Source: Spirosoma terrae (GTDB taxonomy: Bacteria > Bacteroidota > Bacteroidia > Cytophagales > Spirosomataceae). From it: a stretch of DNA of 64,000 nucleotides. Both the position numbers and the translations under genes were made by a program. The stretch is taken from assembly GCF_010435915.1 (NCBI RefSeq), contig NZ_JAAFZH010000002.1, positions 1 to 64,000 on the forward strand, in the 5' to 3' direction. Below the pieces are notes generated by a model. That model did no database searches. It worked only from the letters and a program-made list of their open reading frames with translations, and was not told where the DNA came from. Positions 62,551-64,000 of the stretch are shown one piece after another (the stretch's first letter is position 1; every line of letters begins with the position of its first letter).

Positions 62551-63171
62551 TTAACGGATCGATACCTGCATTAACTGACGGCCAAGCGCACGAATCGACG
62601 CTTCGAGTCGTTCGGCTTGCTCAACAGAGGGGAATGTAGAGCCAGCCATAAACCGGCTGATTGATTCAATATCTATGCCTGCATTGCCTGCAATATGATT
62701 GGCTTTTACCTGTCTGAATAAATCCCATACGGCAGTTGTATCATAAACAGGCTCGAAAATAATGGATTCAAACAAAGAGCGGTAACATGTATTTTCGTCA
62801 GATGCGCAATTGATAAGTAGCGTTCGTAACGTATCAATAACTTCGTCGATGCTGCTGCCACGCGTGGCAGCCAATAAGCCAGCTACTTCAATACGTCCCC
62901 AGATAAATTTGCCATGCTTTTCCAGAACGACACTCAGTTCGTTAAGCTGGCGGATAGAACTTGTCCAGTGATGGTTTATTCCTGTTTTACCAGCTGATCG
63001 GAGTATGGCATTGAGCGTACCAATGGGGACTTGCTCAGTGCTACTAGCCGGAATAATGAAACAGGCTACCTGGCTTTTTACCGCATGCCCTAATGAGTAA
63101 TGCGACTCGTGCTGCTGAATAATTTGCCATCCTTTTTCCCGTAGTAACTTATTTAACACCGAAATTTTCAT
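62551..63171 (-). CDS. HicA-HicB fusion: toxin-antitoxin in one chain
   Basis: 206 residues. Residues 1-63 match HicA, the double-stranded RNA-binding mRNA interferase: MKISVLNKLLREKGWQIIQQ, the catalytic-His motif ESHYSLGH (H24) and VPIGTLNAILRSAG. Residues about 78-122 resemble the HicB antitoxin N-domain (VVLEKHGKFIWGRIEVAGLL, IDEVIDTLRTLL). Residues about 148-203 match the helix-turn-helix that ends many Bacteroidota HicB proteins (NAGIDIESISRFMAGSTFPS, VEQAERLEASIRALGRQLMQ). The usual arrangement is two genes. One continuous frame joins all three parts, with a linker of about 14 residues. It could autorepress or be an inert fusion. Confidence 0.7.
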   Translation of the reverse strand: MKISVLNKLLREKGWQIIQQHESHYSLGHAVKSQVACFIIPASSTEQVPIGTLNAILRSAGKTGINHHWTSSIRQLNELSVVLEKHGKFIWGRIEVAGLLAATRGSSIDEVIDTLRTLLINCASDENTCYRSLFESIIFEPVYDTTAVWDLFRQVKANHIAGNAGIDIESISRFMAGSTFPSVEQAERLEASIRALGRQLMQVSIR

Positions 63172-63746
63172 AGGGATCGAGTAAGTTTTGTATCTGACTA
63201 GATAGACACGTAAATATAAGAATCTAATTGGTATTGAAAAGTCTTTTTAGTTGATTTTTTGTTTATTAAAAACAATAAAAGACTACATAAATTGTGTGTA
63301 AATTTTTAGTATATATTTTATTTATATTTATTGTTGAAATAAGATAACTTCTAATTGAAGCCGTAAAATATATTAGTTCGCTAATGCAGTATTTTTAGTT
63401 AAGTCTGACACAAAACGGTAAAAAACGGGTCTTAACGTCTGCCAATACAAATAAGTCATAGCCTGGAATGCGACAAATAGTATAGTAGTTCACTCTGGTA
63501 ATGAGTGGATTATATCTTAATTTATAAAGTCGTGTGGAGAAGTTGATCGGTAGAGATAATGGCAAATCTAAAACACTTTCTGATACCGGAAATACTAGTA
63601 ACAAAAATGAATTCCTCTAATTTATAGAAACCGTCGGGGATATTGTTGTTGTAATTTTTTGGTTACCAGCTGGTTAGTGGCTTGTTCGAAAGGGTTTAGA
63701 AATTTGGCAGAATCTCCTGAAAATTATCGTAGGGGACCACTTCGAA
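63172..63746. other. AT-rich noncoding stretch
   Basis: About 575 bp, strongly AT-rich between 63220 and 63380, with a stem AGTCTTTT/AAAAGACT around 63238-63287. It should contain the promoter of the HicA-HicB fusion. A 69-codon minus frame (63395-63604) looks moderately protein-like but shows no known feature. The AT content suggests acquired DNA or a regulatory spacer. Confidence 0.55.
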
Positions 63747-64000
63747 TTATAAACAGACGACCGATTGATAGTACCAGCGAACAAAACGATTGATGCCTTC
63801 TTCAATCTGAACAGAAGGGAAGTAGCCGATTTTCGTTTTTGCATACGTAAGGTCGGCGCTGGTCAGGTATACATCGCCGGGTTGGTTAGGTTGCCAGTCG
63901 ATAACCGCTTTACGACCAACTGCTTTCTCGAGTAAAACGACCAGTTCGCGTAAGCTAATAGGAGCCGAACCACCAATGTTGAGTAGCTCAAAGCCATTAA
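63747..64000 (-). CDS. NAD-dependent epimerase, C-terminal fragment
   Basis: The minus frame is open from the right edge to TAA at 63747-63749 (84 residues). It reads NGFELLNIGGSAPISLRELV, VLLEKAVGRKAVIDWQPNQP, GDVYLTSADLTYAKTKIGYF, then PSVQIEEGINRFVRWYYQSV. This is the C-terminal part of an extended short-chain dehydrogenase of the UDP-glucuronate 4-epimerase type. The NAD site and active-site Tyr/Lys lie outside the window. It may belong to another surface-polysaccharide locus. Confidence 0.88.
   Translation of the reverse strand, partial: NGFELLNIGGSAPISLRELVVLLEKAVGRKAVIDWQPNQPGDVYLTSADLTYAKTKIGYFPSVQIEEGINRFVRWYYQSVVCL

Noticed and set aside
63395..63604. 69-codon minus-strand frame
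   Set aside because: Composition is fairly natural, but it lies in AT-rich spacer with no known motif or start signal.

Overview
The window looks like a chromosomal segment of a Bacteroidota species, most likely a Spirosoma-type member of Cytophagales. The evidence is type IX secretion (T9SS) cargo and a T9SS plug protein, an OMP-family TonB receptor, DUF3276 and DUF5103-type genes, promoters of the Bacteroidota form (TTG, about 20 nt, TAnnTTTG), few Shine-Dalgarno sequences, and mostly short single-gene or two-gene units. I cannot fix the species from sequence alone.

Layout. 1-2.6 kb: 5' part of a long minus-strand secreted repeat protein that runs off the left edge; it has no stop in the window. 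3.1-5.7 kb: arginine deiminase-like enzyme followed by a CtlX-type citrulline hydrolase, together a possible arginine to ornithine route. 5.8-8.6 kb: Gfo/Idh/MocA oxidoreductase, metallo-beta-lactamase hydrolase, and a MarR regulator with two matching operator sites. 8.7-13.4 kb: small secreted or hypothetical proteins, a lipoprotein and a TonB-dependent receptor. 13.6-20.7 kb is the decaying or mobile part. It holds a hybrid histidine kinase broken by an amber codon after its signal peptide and truncated in its receiver domain. A stranded module plus T9SS tail of a repeat protein follows. Then come a YadA-head-like surface protein, a small secreted protein and tRNA-Thr(CGT). A partial, degraded copy of the tRNA 3' end with its terminator lies 3.7 kb away.

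20.8-33.3 kb is housekeeping: ABC-F ATPase, PA0069-type radical SAM protein, bestrophin-like channel, T9SS plug protein, YchF, DUF3276, RlpA, DUF58, a TlpA-like thioredoxin, YdcF and phosphofructokinase. 33.5-47.9 kb is one long minus-strand surface-glycan cluster. It encodes all six steps to CMP-pseudaminic acid (PseB, C, H, G, I, F), methyltransferases, an unknown 530-residue protein, a flippase and glycosyltransferases. 48.3-53.5 kb: SPFH protein, a GNGPSL-type transferase that could use the CMP-sugar, a FemAB/GNAT-like protein and exopolyphosphatase. 53.6-57.6 kb: SAM-I riboswitch and cobalamin-dependent methionine synthase. 57.7-62.5 kb: fasciclin protein and a split two-component locus (membrane protein, kinase, acyltransferase, response regulator). 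62.5-64 kb: a single-chain HicA-HicB fusion and the 3' end of a nucleotide-sugar epimerase gene running off the right edge.

Most notable: the HicA-HicB fusion, the duplicated tRNA end flanking a surface-protein island, a 58-bp perfect palindrome over a start codon, a family of long intergenic hairpins whose arms often contain the adjacent gene end, and a candidate nonulosonate transferase near the pse cluster.
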